DNA of 64,000 nucleotides from Amycolatopsis benzoatilytica AK 16/65 (GCF_000383915.1 NZ_KB912942.1:7809279-7873278), one strand, 5' to 3'. Positions 35,721 to 44,615 are shown, numbered from the stretch's first letter. The notes: a model not told the origin generated them from the letters alone. Program-made: numbers and translations.

Positions 35721-38468
35721 ATGGCGGAGGCCGGCGCGCGGGTCGAACTGCTCGGCCCGGTACGGCTGCTCGACGGCAGCCGTGCGGTACCCGTCGGCGG
35801 TCCCGGGGTGAGGGGGCTGCTGGCGCTGCTAGCGCTGCGCGTGGGCAAGGTGGTGCCGCTGGACGAGATCATCGATGCCTTGTGGGGCCACGACCCGCCA
35901 GCCACCGCGCGCACCATCGTGCACGGGAACGTTTCGCAGCTGCGCCGGCTGCTGCGCGAGATGGCCGATCCGGTCGCCGAGATCCACACCCGTCCGCCCG
36001 GCTACCAGCTTTCCCTGGCCCCGGAGCGGATCGACGCGCATCGCGCACGGGCGCTGCTCGAGCAGGCCGCGCTGGAATCGTCCGAACGCGCCGCCCAGCT
36101 GCTCGCCGAGGCGCTCGCGCTGTGGCAGGGCCCGACGCTGGCCGGGGTGCCGGAGTCGGTGCGGGCACCCGAGCTGGAAGACCTCCGCCGGGCGATCCAC
36201 CACGCCCGGGTGGACGCCGATCTCGAACTCGGCCGGTTCGACGAGCTGATCGTGGAGCTCAGCCCGATCCTCCGAGCCGACCCGCTCGCCGAACGCACCG
36301 CCGGTCAGCTGATGCGCGCGCTCTACCACGCGGGGCGCCGGCGAGAGGCGCTCGAGCTGTACCGCACCGTCTCGCGCGCCACGCTGCGCAACCTCGGCGT
36401 CGAACCGGGGGCCGACCTGCGCTGGCTGCACGAGCGGGTGCTGAACGACGACCTGGCGGTGCGCGGCGCGTCGGCTCCGGAGCCGGCCGGAACGCCGTCC
36501 CAGTTGCCGCCTGCGCTGCCGACGCTGGCCGGGCGGGAAGAGGAAGTCGCCTGGCTGAACGGGCTCGCGGAGCACGGCGACAGCACAGTGGTGGTGTCCG
36601 GCACCGCGGGCGTGGGCAAGAGCGCGCTGGTGATCTGGTGGGCGCACCGCGCCGCCAAGCTGTTCCCGGACGGCGTGCTGTACGCGGCGCTGCACGGTTT
36701 CGACCCGCACCACGCCCCTGCCGACCCGGGCGATCTGTTGTCGCAGTTCTTGCTCGGACTGGGCGTGCCGGCCAACGAGGTGCCGGAGCAGATCCACGAG
36801 CGTGTCGCGCTGTACCGCTCGGTGATCGCCGGCCGCCGGCTGCTGGTGCTGCTCGACGACGCGCGCTCGGCCGAGCAAGTGCGTCCGCTGCTGCCGCCCG
36901 GCGCGCGGTCGATGACGGTGGTGACCAGCCGGTCCCGGCTCGAAGCGCTGGCCGTGTCGAACGCGGCGAAGCTGCGCGTGCTCGGCACTCTCGCGCCGGA
37001 GGCCGCGGTGAGCGTGATCGAGGAACTGGCCGGAGCCGCCGATTTCGACCTGAACCACGCGCTGGCCCGGCTGTGCGGCTACCTGCCGCTCGCGCTGCGG
37101 ATCGCGGGAGCCCGGCTCGCCGCGAGTCCACAATGGACGATAAGCGATCTCGTCGGCGAGCTGGGCAACGAACGCACCCGGCTGGCCGGTCTGGAGGTCA
37201 CCGGCGCGGACGACGGCGTGCGCGCCGCGTTCGACGTCTCCTTCCGCGGCCTGCCCGACGGCCTGGCCCGGACGCTGCTGCGGCTGGGCGCGACTCCCGC
37301 TCGGCACACCGGTGCCCACTTCACCGCGGCGGTCGCGGAGATCCCGATCGAGCAGGCCCGCCGCGAACTGCGCACGCTGGCCGCGCACAACCTGCTTGCT
37401 GAGGTCTCTCGCGACGCCTTCGCCCCGCACGACCTGGTCCGGCTGTACCTGCGCGAGCTGGCGGAGACCGAGCTGGACCCAGCCGAACGCGCCGCCGTGC
37501 TGGACCGCGCGGTCCGCTACCACCAGGCCGCATCGGACACCGCGCGCCGCAAGATGCTGCGGATCGTCGACCCGCTCGACCTGACGGGCTTGGTCCCGCC
37601 GGACGCGCTGCCGCCGCTGGGCACCTTCGACCAGGCACAGGACTGGTTCGCCGCGGAATGGCCGAACCTGCTGGCGGTCCTGGACGCCGCCCACGCGGAC
37701 GGCCGCTACGCCGACGTGTGGCGGCTGGCCCGGGTCGCGCACACGTATCGCGTGGTGTGCCCGCTGTACGAGGAGTGGGTGCGGCTGGTCGACCTGGGGC
37801 TGGCCGCCGCCGAAGCCGCGAACGAGCCGCTCGGGCAGTGCTGGATGCTGATTTCCCGGTGCGCCATCGCGCTGACGTTCGAGTTGGCGCAGGACAGCCT
37901 CGCCGACGCCGAGCGCGCGGTCGGCCTGGCCACCGGATTGGACGGCCGCTCGCTGACCGTCGCCAAGATCCACCTGGGCAGCGTGCTGACCCTGCTGGGC
38001 CGCTACGACGAGGCGATCGAACGCCTGCTGGAGGCAGCGGCGGAGACCGAGCGGACCGGTGACCTGGAGCTACGCGGCCAGGCACTCAACAACTGTGCGG
38101 AAACCGAGAAGCGCGCCGGACGCCCAGCGGATGCGATCACCCACGAGCTGGCGTCGCTGGAGATCGACCGGCAGCTGGGCGACGACAGCTACGCGGTGGT
38201 GTCCCTGAACAACCTCGCGGAACTGCACCTGGACATCGGCGACCTGACGGCGGCGGAGAACTACGCGCGCGAGGCGGTGTCCCTGGCCGTCGCGCGCCAG
38301 TTCGAGCTGCAGGAAGGCATCCTGCGAGTCACCCTGGCCCGGATCCTGCGGGCGAAGGGGCAGCCTGGCCTGGCGGCCGAGCAGTACACCCTGGCGATCG
38401 CGCTGTACGAGCGGATGAACCCCCGGCAGGTCGGCGAACTGCGCGAGGAGGCGGCCGCGAACCAGTGA
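35721..38468 (+). CDS. SARP-type regulator with NB-ARC and TPR regions
   Basis: 915 residues from ATG 35721 (GGAGG 11 nt upstream; an in-frame GTG at 35709 is an alternative). N-terminal OmpR-like DNA-binding domain (VELLGPVRLLDGSRAVPVGG to PPGYQLSL), BTAD (to about residue 250), then NB-ARC ATPase with Walker A VSGTAGVGKSAL, Walker B LLVLLDDA, GYLPLALRIAG, and C-terminal TPR-like repeats. This is the AfsR/DnrI architecture of STAND regulators. A direct 7-mer repeat with 11-bp spacing lies just downstream and may be its target. Confidence 0.92.
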   Translation: MAEAGARVELLGPVRLLDGSRAVPVGGPGVRGLLALLALRVGKVVPLDEIIDALWGHDPPATARTIVHGNVSQLRRLLREMADPVAEIHTRPPGYQLSLAPERIDAHRARALLEQAALESSERAAQLLAEALALWQGPTLAGVPESVRAPELEDLRRAIHHARVDADLELGRFDELIVELSPILRADPLAERTAGQLMRALYHAGRRREALELYRTVSRATLRNLGVEPGADLRWLHERVLNDDLAVRGASAPEPAGTPSQLPPALPTLAGREEEVAWLNGLAEHGDSTVVVSGTAGVGKSALVIWWAHRAAKLFPDGVLYAALHGFDPHHAPADPGDLLSQFLLGLGVPANEVPEQIHERVALYRSVIAGRRLLVLLDDARSAEQVRPLLPPGARSMTVVTSRSRLEALAVSNAAKLRVLGTLAPEAAVSVIEELAGAADFDLNHALARLCGYLPLALRIAGARLAASPQWTISDLVGELGNERTRLAGLEVTGADDGVRAAFDVSFRGLPDGLARTLLRLGATPARHTGAHFTAAVAEIPIEQARRELRTLAAHNLLAEVSRDAFAPHDLVRLYLRELAETELDPAERAAVLDRAVRYHQAASDTARRKMLRIVDPLDLTGLVPPDALPPLGTFDQAQDWFAAEWPNLLAVLDAAHADGRYADVWRLARVAHTYRVVCPLYEEWVRLVDLGLAAAEAANEPLGQCWMLISRCAIALTFELAQDSLADAERAVGLATGLDGRSLTVAKIHLGSVLTLLGRYDEAIERLLEAAAETERTGDLELRGQALNNCAETEKRAGRPADAITHELASLEIDRQLGDDSYAVVSLNNLAELHLDIGDLTAAENYAREAVSLAVARQFELQEGILRVTLARILRAKGQPGLAAEQYTLAIALYERMNPRQVGELREEAAANQ

Positions 38469-38547
38469 GCAGGCGGTCGGCAAGGGGTGCGCTTGAACAA
38501 TGTTCAGGCTGGTTTCCGCAGGTCAGCGGGCTAATAATCGCGGACGC

Positions 38548-38589
38548 TTAGTGAATTCTTAGTCAGAGGAGGGGCACTCCGCGTAGTGT
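38548..38589 (+). promoter_or_regulatory. SARP-style promoter: 11-bp-spaced direct repeats plus -10
   Basis: TTAGTGA (38548-38554) and TTAGTCA (38559-38565) are direct 7-mers exactly 11 bp apart, the spacing recognised by SARPs. The second overlaps a -35 position 19 nt before TAGTGT (38584-38589). A GTG with a GGGGAGGGG RBS follows at 38630. The SARP gene ends 79 nt upstream. Confidence 0.5.
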
Positions 38590-38629
38590 CGGCTCTAATG
38601 TCGGTGGAGCCCTAGGGGAGGGGCAGTCT

Positions 38630-38947
38630 GTGAAGCCGGCGACGGGACCGCAGTCGTTCGCGGACCTGGAAGAACCGCCAGGAGCGGTTCGGTGGCGGTT
38701 GGCCGGCCGACATGGGGGTAGGCCGGCCGGCCGCCAGGCCGGTTTCCAGGGGTTGACTGGTGTCTCTGCCGTCGAGCACGCGTACAGAAGCCGTCGATCA
38801 CGCGCTTGGCTCGTTGAGGGGCTCCGTCCGCGGCACCCTTGGTCTGTCCGTGAAGGGCCCCTTCACGGACTTAGATTCCCTCAAGGGGCCCTTCACGGAC
38901 TTCGGCGTAACTCCCAAGTGGAACCTCGGCGGAAGCCCCAGGCGTAA
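38630..38947 (+). CDS. Short ORF after the SARP-style promoter, possibly truncated
   Basis: 105 residues. The RBS (GGGGAGGGG, 6 nt spacing) and promoter are good, and the first ~15 codons have normal GC3. Codon use then decays and the ORF runs through palindromic repeat copy B and into the 37-bp tandem repeats. It looks like a gene whose 3' part was lost or replaced by repeats. No family recognised; it may not make a functional protein. Confidence 0.3.
   Translation: MKPATGPQSFADLEEPPGAVRWRLAGRHGGRPAGRQAGFQGLTGVSAVEHAYRSRRSRAWLVEGLRPRHPWSVREGPLHGLRFPQGALHGLRRNSQVEPRRKPQA
38846..38900. repeat. 55-nt palindromic repeat, copy B
   Basis: Perfect 18-bp terminal arms: GTCCGTGAAGGGCCCCTT at 38846-38863 and its complement at 38883-38900. 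The interior ACTTAGATTCCCTC is the complement of copy A's, so it is inserted in the opposite orientation. Confidence 0.9.
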
Positions 38948-39054
38948 CTCCCGAGTGGAACCTCGGCGGAAGCCCCAAGCGGACGGAACCAGGGCGAAAC
39001 CTCGGGCGGAAGTGCCATACGGAAGCCCCAGGAGGAACCCGGCCGGAAGCCCCA
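38904..39054. repeat. 37-bp tandem repeat with degenerate tail
   Basis: Two abutting 37-bp units (38904-38940, 38941-38977) differ at one base; both start GGCGTAACTCCC and end GGCGGAAGCCCCA. A degenerate tail repeats GGAAGCCCCA at 39021 and 39045. Directly beside palindromic repeat copy B in the 594-bp gap between the SARP and MmpS-like genes. Confidence 0.85.
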
Positions 39055-39062
39055 GCGGAGAG

Positions 39063-39740
39063 TCACCCCACGTTGGCCGTGCACAGGGCGATCGAAGTTC
39101 CGCTGTTCTCCGCCACCTTCTTCCCGTCGACCAGGATCTGGCAGGTGATCTGGTTCGTCACCCCGGCGTTGGCGGTGTCCGCCGTCAGCGACAGGATCGG
39201 CGTCCCGCCGTTGAACGATCCGTGCCCATGCCAGTCGTCCGTGCTCGGCGGCGACTCCGCGGTCCGCTGGTCGTTCAACGTCCCGTACCGGACCGTCGCG
39301 CCGCCGGCGGAGCTCACCACGAAGTCCACCGTGTGCTTCTCGCCTGATTGCGGCGGAATGTGCAGCTCACCGGCGCGCGCCGTGCCGAACATCGACGGAT
39401 ACAGCGCCATCGCCCCGCACAGCAGCGCGGCCAGCGCCGAAAGCACGGTGCCGGTGAGCGCGATCCCCAAGCCGCGCATCGAGCCCTTCGAGGCCAGCAC
39501 GATTCCGGTGATCCCGGCAGCCAGGCCGATCCCGGCGAGCGGCCAGCCGAGGAAGCCCCAGTCGGCGACGAACGCGACGGCCGCCGCGGAGAGGCCGAAG
39601 GCGGTGGCGAGTGCGCCGGGCCAGTTCGGCTTGCGGTGCAGGTCGTCCTGCGGAGTCTGTTGTGGACGGAGCGGACCAGGGCGGGCAGTGGTCCGGCTGT
39701 GTCGCGCAGCTGCGGCCGGATACGGCTGCTCGGTCGTCAT
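39063..39740 (-). CDS. Membrane protein with MmpS-like C-terminal domain
   Basis: 225 residues. A Pro-rich cytosolic N-terminus, three hydrophobic helices (about 42-62, 65-86, 92-115), then an extracytoplasmic beta-rich domain with GATVRYGTLNDQ, LSLTADTANAGVTNQITCQILVDGKKVAENSG, the pattern of MmpS/secreted-accessory domains. Role unknown, envelope-located. The 246-bp stretch upstream (39741-39986) holds its promoter and no further gene that I can see. Confidence 0.78.
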   Translation of the reverse strand: MTTEQPYPAAAARHSRTTARPGPLRPQQTPQDDLHRKPNWPGALATAFGLSAAAVAFVADWGFLGWPLAGIGLAAGITGIVLASKGSMRGLGIALTGTVLSALAALLCGAMALYPSMFGTARAGELHIPPQSGEKHTVDFVVSSAGGATVRYGTLNDQRTAESPPSTDDWHGHGSFNGGTPILSLTADTANAGVTNQITCQILVDGKKVAENSGTSIALCTANVG

Positions 39741-39986
39741 GCGTTCCTCTTCCGGGGTGGGCTGGCGAAGACGCTAGCCCAGATTCAACCCGGCCTGGGG
39801 GAATCGTTATCGACTGACAATGTCATCCATTTACCGTGTCCCGATCAACGGGGTCATTTCCCGTCGGAATGCGCCGGAGCGCATCATTCTCGGGTCGAAA
39901 AGGCGGACTTCCGAAGGTCTCCGCACGCGACTATCGATAGCAAGCTGCCTGGGTAAACCGGCCGTGACCTGCTGGTCAACGGCGGG

Positions 39987-40871
39987 TCAGTGGTCGAAGA
40001 GGCTGACTTCCGGCGTGATCTCGAGCAGCTCGTGCACCGGCCGCCCGCGGCGTCCGTCGATCGTCGTGGTGCGCACGACCCGCAACCGCGCGGTGACCGG
40101 GCGGTCCAGGTTTTCCTTGATCTGGTCGAGCAGATCCTCGGCCACCGCGCCCTGAATGGTGCCGCCGGATTCGCGCTCCAGGTAGAAGATCCGCCGTCGG
40201 GTGCGGACGCCGTCCAGCCGGCCGGTCACCGTCTCGTAGCCGACTGCCTCGCGGGATTCGCGCAGACTGCCTTGCAGCACCCGCGCCTGCGCCGCCGTCA
40301 TGCTCCGGGTGACCTGCTCGCCCGCGGTCGGCGTGAGCGCCATGCCGATCCCGGCGTGCTTGCTCACCGCGTTCACGACGTCGCTCACCGCGTTGCGGAC
40401 GGTGTCGCGCTGCAGCAGTACCGCGTCGAGCGCGCCGTCGTCGGAACCGTTGGCGGGCAAGAAATCGCAGAGTTCCTTCACCGCCCGCTCGGACAGCGTT
40501 TCGATGCCGTCGTGGATCAGCGCGTCGTCCAGCGCCGGCTCCGGGAAGCCGAAGAAGATCGCGTTGCCCGCCTGTCCTTTTTGGATCAGCGGAGCCTTGT
40601 CCCGGTCCGCCTGCTGGACGAAGGTGACCTCATTGGACGGATTGCGGATGATGTGGCCGATCTTCGCCGTCGCGTCCTGCAGCGCCCGGCTGATGTCGGA
40701 GAAGGTGTACGCGTCGATGTGCGTCTCGCCGATCACCGACACGTGCAACAGCGGCGCGCGGGACGTCCGCTCGAACTTCGCGTTCGCCGCCATCGCCGAC
40801 GCGCGGGCGAGATCGTCGAGCCACGTGCCGCCGGGAATCTCGTCGGCGATCCGCCGGAACTCGTTCCTCAC
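39987..40871 (-). CDS. Unknown protein, second gene of the DUF6932 operon
   Basis: 294 residues. GTG 40871 overlaps the upstream stop by 4 nt (GTGA), so it is coupled to the DUF6932 gene. No family recognised. The N-terminal part is mixed alpha/beta (LLHVSVIGETHIDAYTF), the middle helical, and the C-terminal ~70 residues look like a small beta barrel: YETVTGRLDGVRTRRRIFYL, GGTIQGAVAEDLLDQI, ARLRVVRTTT, HELLEI. No signal peptide or TM helix. The combination with DUF6932 suggests a two-protein module of unknown task. Confidence 0.7.
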   Translation of the reverse strand: MRNEFRRIADEIPGGTWLDDLARASAMAANAKFERTSRAPLLHVSVIGETHIDAYTFSDISRALQDATAKIGHIIRNPSNEVTFVQQADRDKAPLIQKGQAGNAIFFGFPEPALDDALIHDGIETLSERAVKELCDFLPANGSDDGALDAVLLQRDTVRNAVSDVVNAVSKHAGIGMALTPTAGEQVTRSMTAAQARVLQGSLRESREAVGYETVTGRLDGVRTRRRIFYLERESGGTIQGAVAEDLLDQIKENLDRPVTARLRVVRTTTIDGRRGRPVHELLEITPEVSLFDH

Positions 40872-41344
40872 CACACCATCTCCGGGATGCCTCGGCCGCC
40901 TTCGGCCCACACCGATTCCCACACGTCCTCGTCGCCGGGGCGGCAGAGGAAACCGTCGAGCATGCCGCCCACCGGCTGGATCTGGTCGAGGTACATCGCC
41001 GGCTGGCCGACGATGATGCCGCGCAGGGTCAGCAGTCCGTACAGCGCGGTGCGACCGGTGTCGTCCAGTCGCTTCAGCGCGCCCCAGTCATCGGGAAGCA
41101 GCACCACGTCCAGCCCGTGCGGTGGATGCGTGGTGCGGGTGACGAACGCGCCGCCGAGCCAGGCCCGTCCGGACGGGATCACCCGCTGGGCGACGCCGAG
41201 GTAGCTGTTGAGCGCGCTGAACACGATTTCGCGCTCGTTCTGGTGCGGCGCGTCGTAGACCAGCCGCTCGTAGACGTCGGCGAGGTCGGCGTGGTGGCGG
41301 CCCGGCGGCAGCAGGCTCTGCGGCGTCCAGTGCGGGAGCGCCAT
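40868..41344 (-). CDS. DUF6932-like protein (nucleotidyltransferase-like)
   Basis: 158 residues. Pattern: LPPGRHHADLADVYERLVYDAP at the N-terminus, then WLGGAFVTRTTHPPHGLDVVLLP, where the G-x-F-V-T...L-D-V layout is typical of DUF6932 and recalls minimal nucleotidyltransferases (GSx..DxD), though the second Asp is not present. RBS GGAGG precedes the ATG. First gene of a two-gene operon. Confidence 0.7.
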   Translation of the reverse strand: MALPHWTPQSLLPPGRHHADLADVYERLVYDAPHQNEREIVFSALNSYLGVAQRVIPSGRAWLGGAFVTRTTHPPHGLDVVLLPDDWGALKRLDDTGRTALYGLLTLRGIIVGQPAMYLDQIQPVGGMLDGFLCRPGDEDVWESVWAEGGRGIPEMVW

Positions 41345-41415
41345 CGGACCTCCTGACGTTGTCCGGGGCCCTCGGCGCCCGCTTACCGTGCGTAGCCGAA
41401 TCTACCAGGTGGGTG

Positions 41416-41856
41416 TCAGCCACCGCGTCCAGGCCGCCGGGGCGCGGGTTCGTCGCTGTGCGGCCAGTGCGGACTCTGCTGGTCTTGGCCGGGCCAGTTC
41501 AGTTCGCCGGACAATCGCGGCCGGAGATCGGCCTCCGGATCGGGCAGCGGGCGCGCGCCGGAGTCCGGGTAGCGGGCGTCGTACGGCTCGTCCGGGTCGA
41601 CCTCCGGGTAGTCGTTGTAGACCCGCTCCGGCTCGTCCTCGTAATGCCCGTACGGCTCCTCGTAGCCGGAGTCGTACGGGTTGGCCGGGATGTGCCGGGT
41701 CTCCTCGGCGGGCTGCTCGACCGGTGCGGCGAGCGGCGCGGACGGCTGCACCGCCCGCTTCGGCCGGGCGGTGCGCATCAGCAGCCAGGTCGCCGTCGCC
41801 CCGAGCAGGAACGAGACGAGCAGCCAGAGCCAGATCTGCCCGAAGAGCCACAGCAT
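41416..41856 (-). CDS. Small membrane protein with acidic tail (ArfC-like position)
   Basis: 146 residues. One N-terminal TM helix (about 2-26, Trp/Leu-rich) is followed by a basic stop-transfer (RTARPKR) and a Tyr/Glu/Asp/Pro-rich cytosolic tail with repeated EPYxxY motifs. 6 nt downstream of the OmpA-family gene, like the small membrane partners in the mycobacterial arf operon. Sequence homology to ArfC itself is not established. Confidence 0.7.
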   Translation of the reverse strand: MLWLFGQIWLWLLVSFLLGATATWLLMRTARPKRAVQPSAPLAAPVEQPAEETRHIPANPYDSGYEEPYGHYEDEPERVYNDYPEVDPDEPYDARYPDSGARPLPDPEADLRPRLSGELNWPGQDQQSPHWPHSDEPAPRRPGRGG

Positions 41857-41862
41857 GAGCCA

Positions 41863-42597
41863 TCACCTCTGTTCCACTGTGATTTCGACCCGACGGTCGC
41901 CGCTCGAGGTGGGGTCCGCGCTGGCCACCGCGAGCAGCCGGTCGGACGGCACGCCCTCGTCGGTCAGCAGCCGGATGACGGTCAGCGCGCGTTTGCGGGA
42001 GAGCTTCAGCGCCGCGCCGCGCCCGCCCGGCCCGTCCGCCACCTGGCCGGTGATCCGGTAGCGGAGGTCGTTGGGGGCGTCGCGCAGGATCGGCGCGATG
42101 TCGCGCGCGGCCTGCTCGCCGTCGGAAGTCAGGTCGGCGCTGTCCGGATCGAAGGTGATCGGCGCGGCCGCGAGTTTCTGGTCCAGTTCGGCCTGGATCC
42201 CGTCGCGGTCGGTCGGCGGCGCCGACGGCGGCGGGGCGGCGGACGAAGTCGGCGGACTGGCCGGCGGGGTGGTCGACGGGGGCGCGGACGGAGAAGGTAC
42301 TGACGAGGCCGGCCCGGTCCCGCCGGACACCGTCGCGGACTCGACGCCTTCGACGCCCTGCACGACCCCCAGTGCCCGCCCGGCCTGCTCGGCCGGGAAC
42401 CCGGAGAGCGTGGCCTGGCGGCCGGAGAACTGGACATTGCCGCCGACCAGCCCGGCCGCGTCGAGCGCGGAGCGTGACCGGGCGGAGAGATCATCCTGGA
42501 TCCCGCCGGCCTGCAGCCAGGTGACCAGGCCCGCGAGCAGGGCGGTGACCACCACCGCCACGGGGATCACGCGAAGCCACCCTCGTGCACCGGACAT
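41863..42597 (-). CDS. OmpA-family protein resembling OmpATb/ArfA
   Basis: 244 residues. TM helix about 9-29, a BON-like domain (VQFSGRQATLSGFPAEQAGRALGVVQGVEGVESATV), a Pro/Ser/Thr linker of about 45 residues and a C-terminal OmpA domain (ITFDPDSADLT, YRITGQVADG, LSRKRALTVIRLL, DRRVEITVE). OmpA domains bind peptidoglycan; the mycobacterial homologue acts in acid adaptation. No RBS: TATGGT ends 8 nt before the ATG, suggesting a leaderless mRNA. Confidence 0.85.
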   Translation of the reverse strand: MSGARGWLRVIPVAVVVTALLAGLVTWLQAGGIQDDLSARSRSALDAAGLVGGNVQFSGRQATLSGFPAEQAGRALGVVQGVEGVESATVSGGTGPASSVPSPSAPPSTTPPASPPTSSAAPPPSAPPTDRDGIQAELDQKLAAAPITFDPDSADLTSDGEQAARDIAPILRDAPNDLRYRITGQVADGPGGRGAALKLSRKRALTVIRLLTDEGVPSDRLLAVASADPTSSGDRRVEITVEQR

Positions 42598-42742
42598 AAA
42601 TATTGACCATATGCCGGGCTCGTCCGCTTGGCGACCTGGTCCGCACCGCCGTTCGGGTGGCTCTCGCCGCGCGGGCTGGTGCCGACGGCCGCCTCCCGCG
42701 CGGCGCCGGAGCGGATCCGGGCGTCCGCGCGGGAGGCGGCGG

Positions 42743-43561
42743 TCAGGAAGCGGTCGCGTTGCCCCGTACGTCGAAGTCGAGGCCGGCCGGGTCGTTCGGC
42801 ACCAGCGGGGCCAGCTGCGGCCGCTTCGGTGACAGACCGTCACCCATCGACTCGCCGCGCAGCTGGCGGCGGATCCACGGCAGCAGGTGCACCTTCGTCC
42901 AGGCCAGGTCGGACTTGCGCGAGGTCATCCAGGTGGCCGGTTCGGTGCTCGGCGGGTACGGCTCGCGCCAGTCCTCGGTCACCGGCACGCCCAGCACCTC
43001 GGCGGCGTGCAGCGCGATCCGGCGGTGCGCGTCCGGCGTGAAGTGCAGCCGGTCGTCGCTCCAGGCTCGCTGGTCGTGCAGCGGCTCCATCGTCCAGAGG
43101 TCGACCATCTTCGCGCCGTGCCGGGCCGCGATCGCCCACAGGTGCGTGTTGTAGATCGCGACCTTGCCGCGCAGCACGCTCATCACCGACAGCTGCTTGG
43201 TGTCCGGCCCGTTGAAGATCACCACCGGGATGCCGGCGGCGGTCAGCTTCGCCACGCCCGCTTCGAACCGGGCGGCGATCGCGTCGACGTCCACGCCCGG
43301 GACGATGACGTCGTTGCCGCCCGCGCACAGGGTGACCAGATCCGGCTTCAGGTCCAGAGCGATCGGAACCTGCTCGTCCATGATCTCGTCGAGCATCTTG
43401 CCGCGCAGGGACAGGTTCGCGTACTGGAAACCGGCCTCCTCGCCGGCCAGCATCTCGGCGAGCCGGTCGGCCCAGCCGCGGAACGTCCCGTCCGGCCGCT
43501 CGTCGTTGAGGCCCTCGGTGAAGCTGTCCCCGATGGCCACATAGCTGTTGATCCCGTACAC
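42743..43561 (-). CDS. SGNH/GDSL hydrolase
   Basis: 272 residues, GTG start. Block I GDSFTEG (Ser13), block II LSLRGKM, block III GGND, block V SDDRLHFTPDAHRRIA with catalytic Asp/His. No signal peptide, so an intracellular esterase or acyl hydrolase. The C-terminal ~60 residues are a family-specific extension (TKVHLLPWIRRQLRGES). Substrate unknown. Confidence 0.92.
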   Translation of the reverse strand: MYGINSYVAIGDSFTEGLNDERPDGTFRGWADRLAEMLAGEEAGFQYANLSLRGKMLDEIMDEQVPIALDLKPDLVTLCAGGNDVIVPGVDVDAIAARFEAGVAKLTAAGIPVVIFNGPDTKQLSVMSVLRGKVAIYNTHLWAIAARHGAKMVDLWTMEPLHDQRAWSDDRLHFTPDAHRRIALHAAEVLGVPVTEDWREPYPPSTEPATWMTSRKSDLAWTKVHLLPWIRRQLRGESMGDGLSPKRPQLAPLVPNDPAGLDFDVRGNATAS

Positions 43562-43841
43562 GCTGGGTTCCCCTTTCCCGTCAGTGCGCGCCTGTTCCCC
43601 GTGAAGATTCCCCGGATGTAGTTGTACACCCCAACTAACAGTCGGACGTCCCCGTATCCTTCCCGTCGGACATGACGAGTTTGACGAGATGTCACAGTCT
43701 CTTACTTTGTCGGGGGTTTCCGCCTCCGCATTACGGTATTTTCACCGGGAGGAAGCTCGCGAACCGGGCACTGCCAGGCACGTTGTGGGCTAGATCTCCC
43801 GGCCTGGGGGTTCCGCCGCGAGTTGCGGCAGGCTGGTAGCC

Positions 43842-44525
43842 GTGACAGACGAGACCCCGAAGCCGCCGGCGCGGGAGTCGCTCACCCAGATTCTCGGCGG
43901 ACGGCGGGGTGCGATCGACGCGAGCGTCCCGCCGGTCGCGTTCGTCGTCGGCTGGCTCGCGGCCGGGCAATCGATTGCCTGGGGTGCCGGAGCGGCGATC
44001 GCGGTGGCCGTGCTGCTCGGCGCGTACCGGCTGATCCGCGGCGACAAAGCGCGGGCGGTAGTGGTGAGCCTGGCCGCGGTGGTGATCGCGGCGTTGATCG
44101 CGATGCACACCGGCCGCGCGGAGGACTTCTTCCTGCTGCAGCTGTTCTCGAACGCGGCGAGCGCGCTGCTGTTCGCGGCGAGTATCGCGGTGCGCTGGCC
44201 GCTGCTGGGCGTGATCGTCGGGCTGCTGATCGGGCAGAAGAGCCGGTGGCGGCGCGACCCGGCGCTGCTGCGCTCGTATTCGTGGGCGAGCGGCGTGTGG
44301 GTGCTGCAGTACTTGCTGCGCGTCGTGGTCTACGGCCTGCTGTGGTGGACCGGGCAGGTGGTTGCGCTCGGAGTGGCGCGCACGGTGCTTTCCTGGCCGC
44401 TGGTGGCGGCGACGGTGGCGGTGAGCGGCTGGGTGCTCTACCGGACCTTGCCTGCCGGTCACCCGGGCCTTCGACTGGCGGAAGACCCGGGTGCGGCGGG
44501 GTCCGGAACCGGACCTCGGACGTAA
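43842..44525 (+). CDS. DUF3159-family membrane protein
   Basis: 227 residues, about six TM helices between residues 30 and 205. DUF3159 signatures: LGGRRGAIDASVPPVAFVVGWL near the N-terminus, LLGVIVGLLIGQKSRWRRDPALLRSYSWAS and LLWWTGQ. Common in actinobacteria, where it is often found near RNA-modification or potassium-uptake genes. Function unknown. A strong terminator follows. Confidence 0.88.
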   Translation: MTDETPKPPARESLTQILGGRRGAIDASVPPVAFVVGWLAAGQSIAWGAGAAIAVAVLLGAYRLIRGDKARAVVVSLAAVVIAALIAMHTGRAEDFFLLQLFSNAASALLFAASIAVRWPLLGVIVGLLIGQKSRWRRDPALLRSYSWASGVWVLQYLLRVVVYGLLWWTGQVVALGVARTVLSWPLVAATVAVSGWVLYRTLPAGHPGLRLAEDPGAAGSGTGPRT

Positions 44526-44528
44526 GGC

Positions 44529-44560
44529 GGCCCCCGGCGAGGGGGGAGGGTCCGGGGGCC
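44529..44560. terminator. GC-rich bidirectional terminator
   Basis: GGCCCCCGG (44529-44537) pairs perfectly with CCGGGGGCC (44552-44560), 14-nt loop, 3 nt after the DUF3159 stop and 55 nt from the end of the convergent kinase gene. Confidence 0.7.
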
Positions 44561-44615
44561 GGTTCCTACGGTACCTGGACCCGAGGGGTTGAGTCGACGG
44601 TTTCGACTCTTCCGC

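Noticed and set aside
38494..38506. TGAACAATGTTCA as a possible LexA/SOS box
   Set aside because: The spacing between GAAC and GTTC is 3 nt, whereas actinobacterial LexA sites need 4; no damage-response gene follows.
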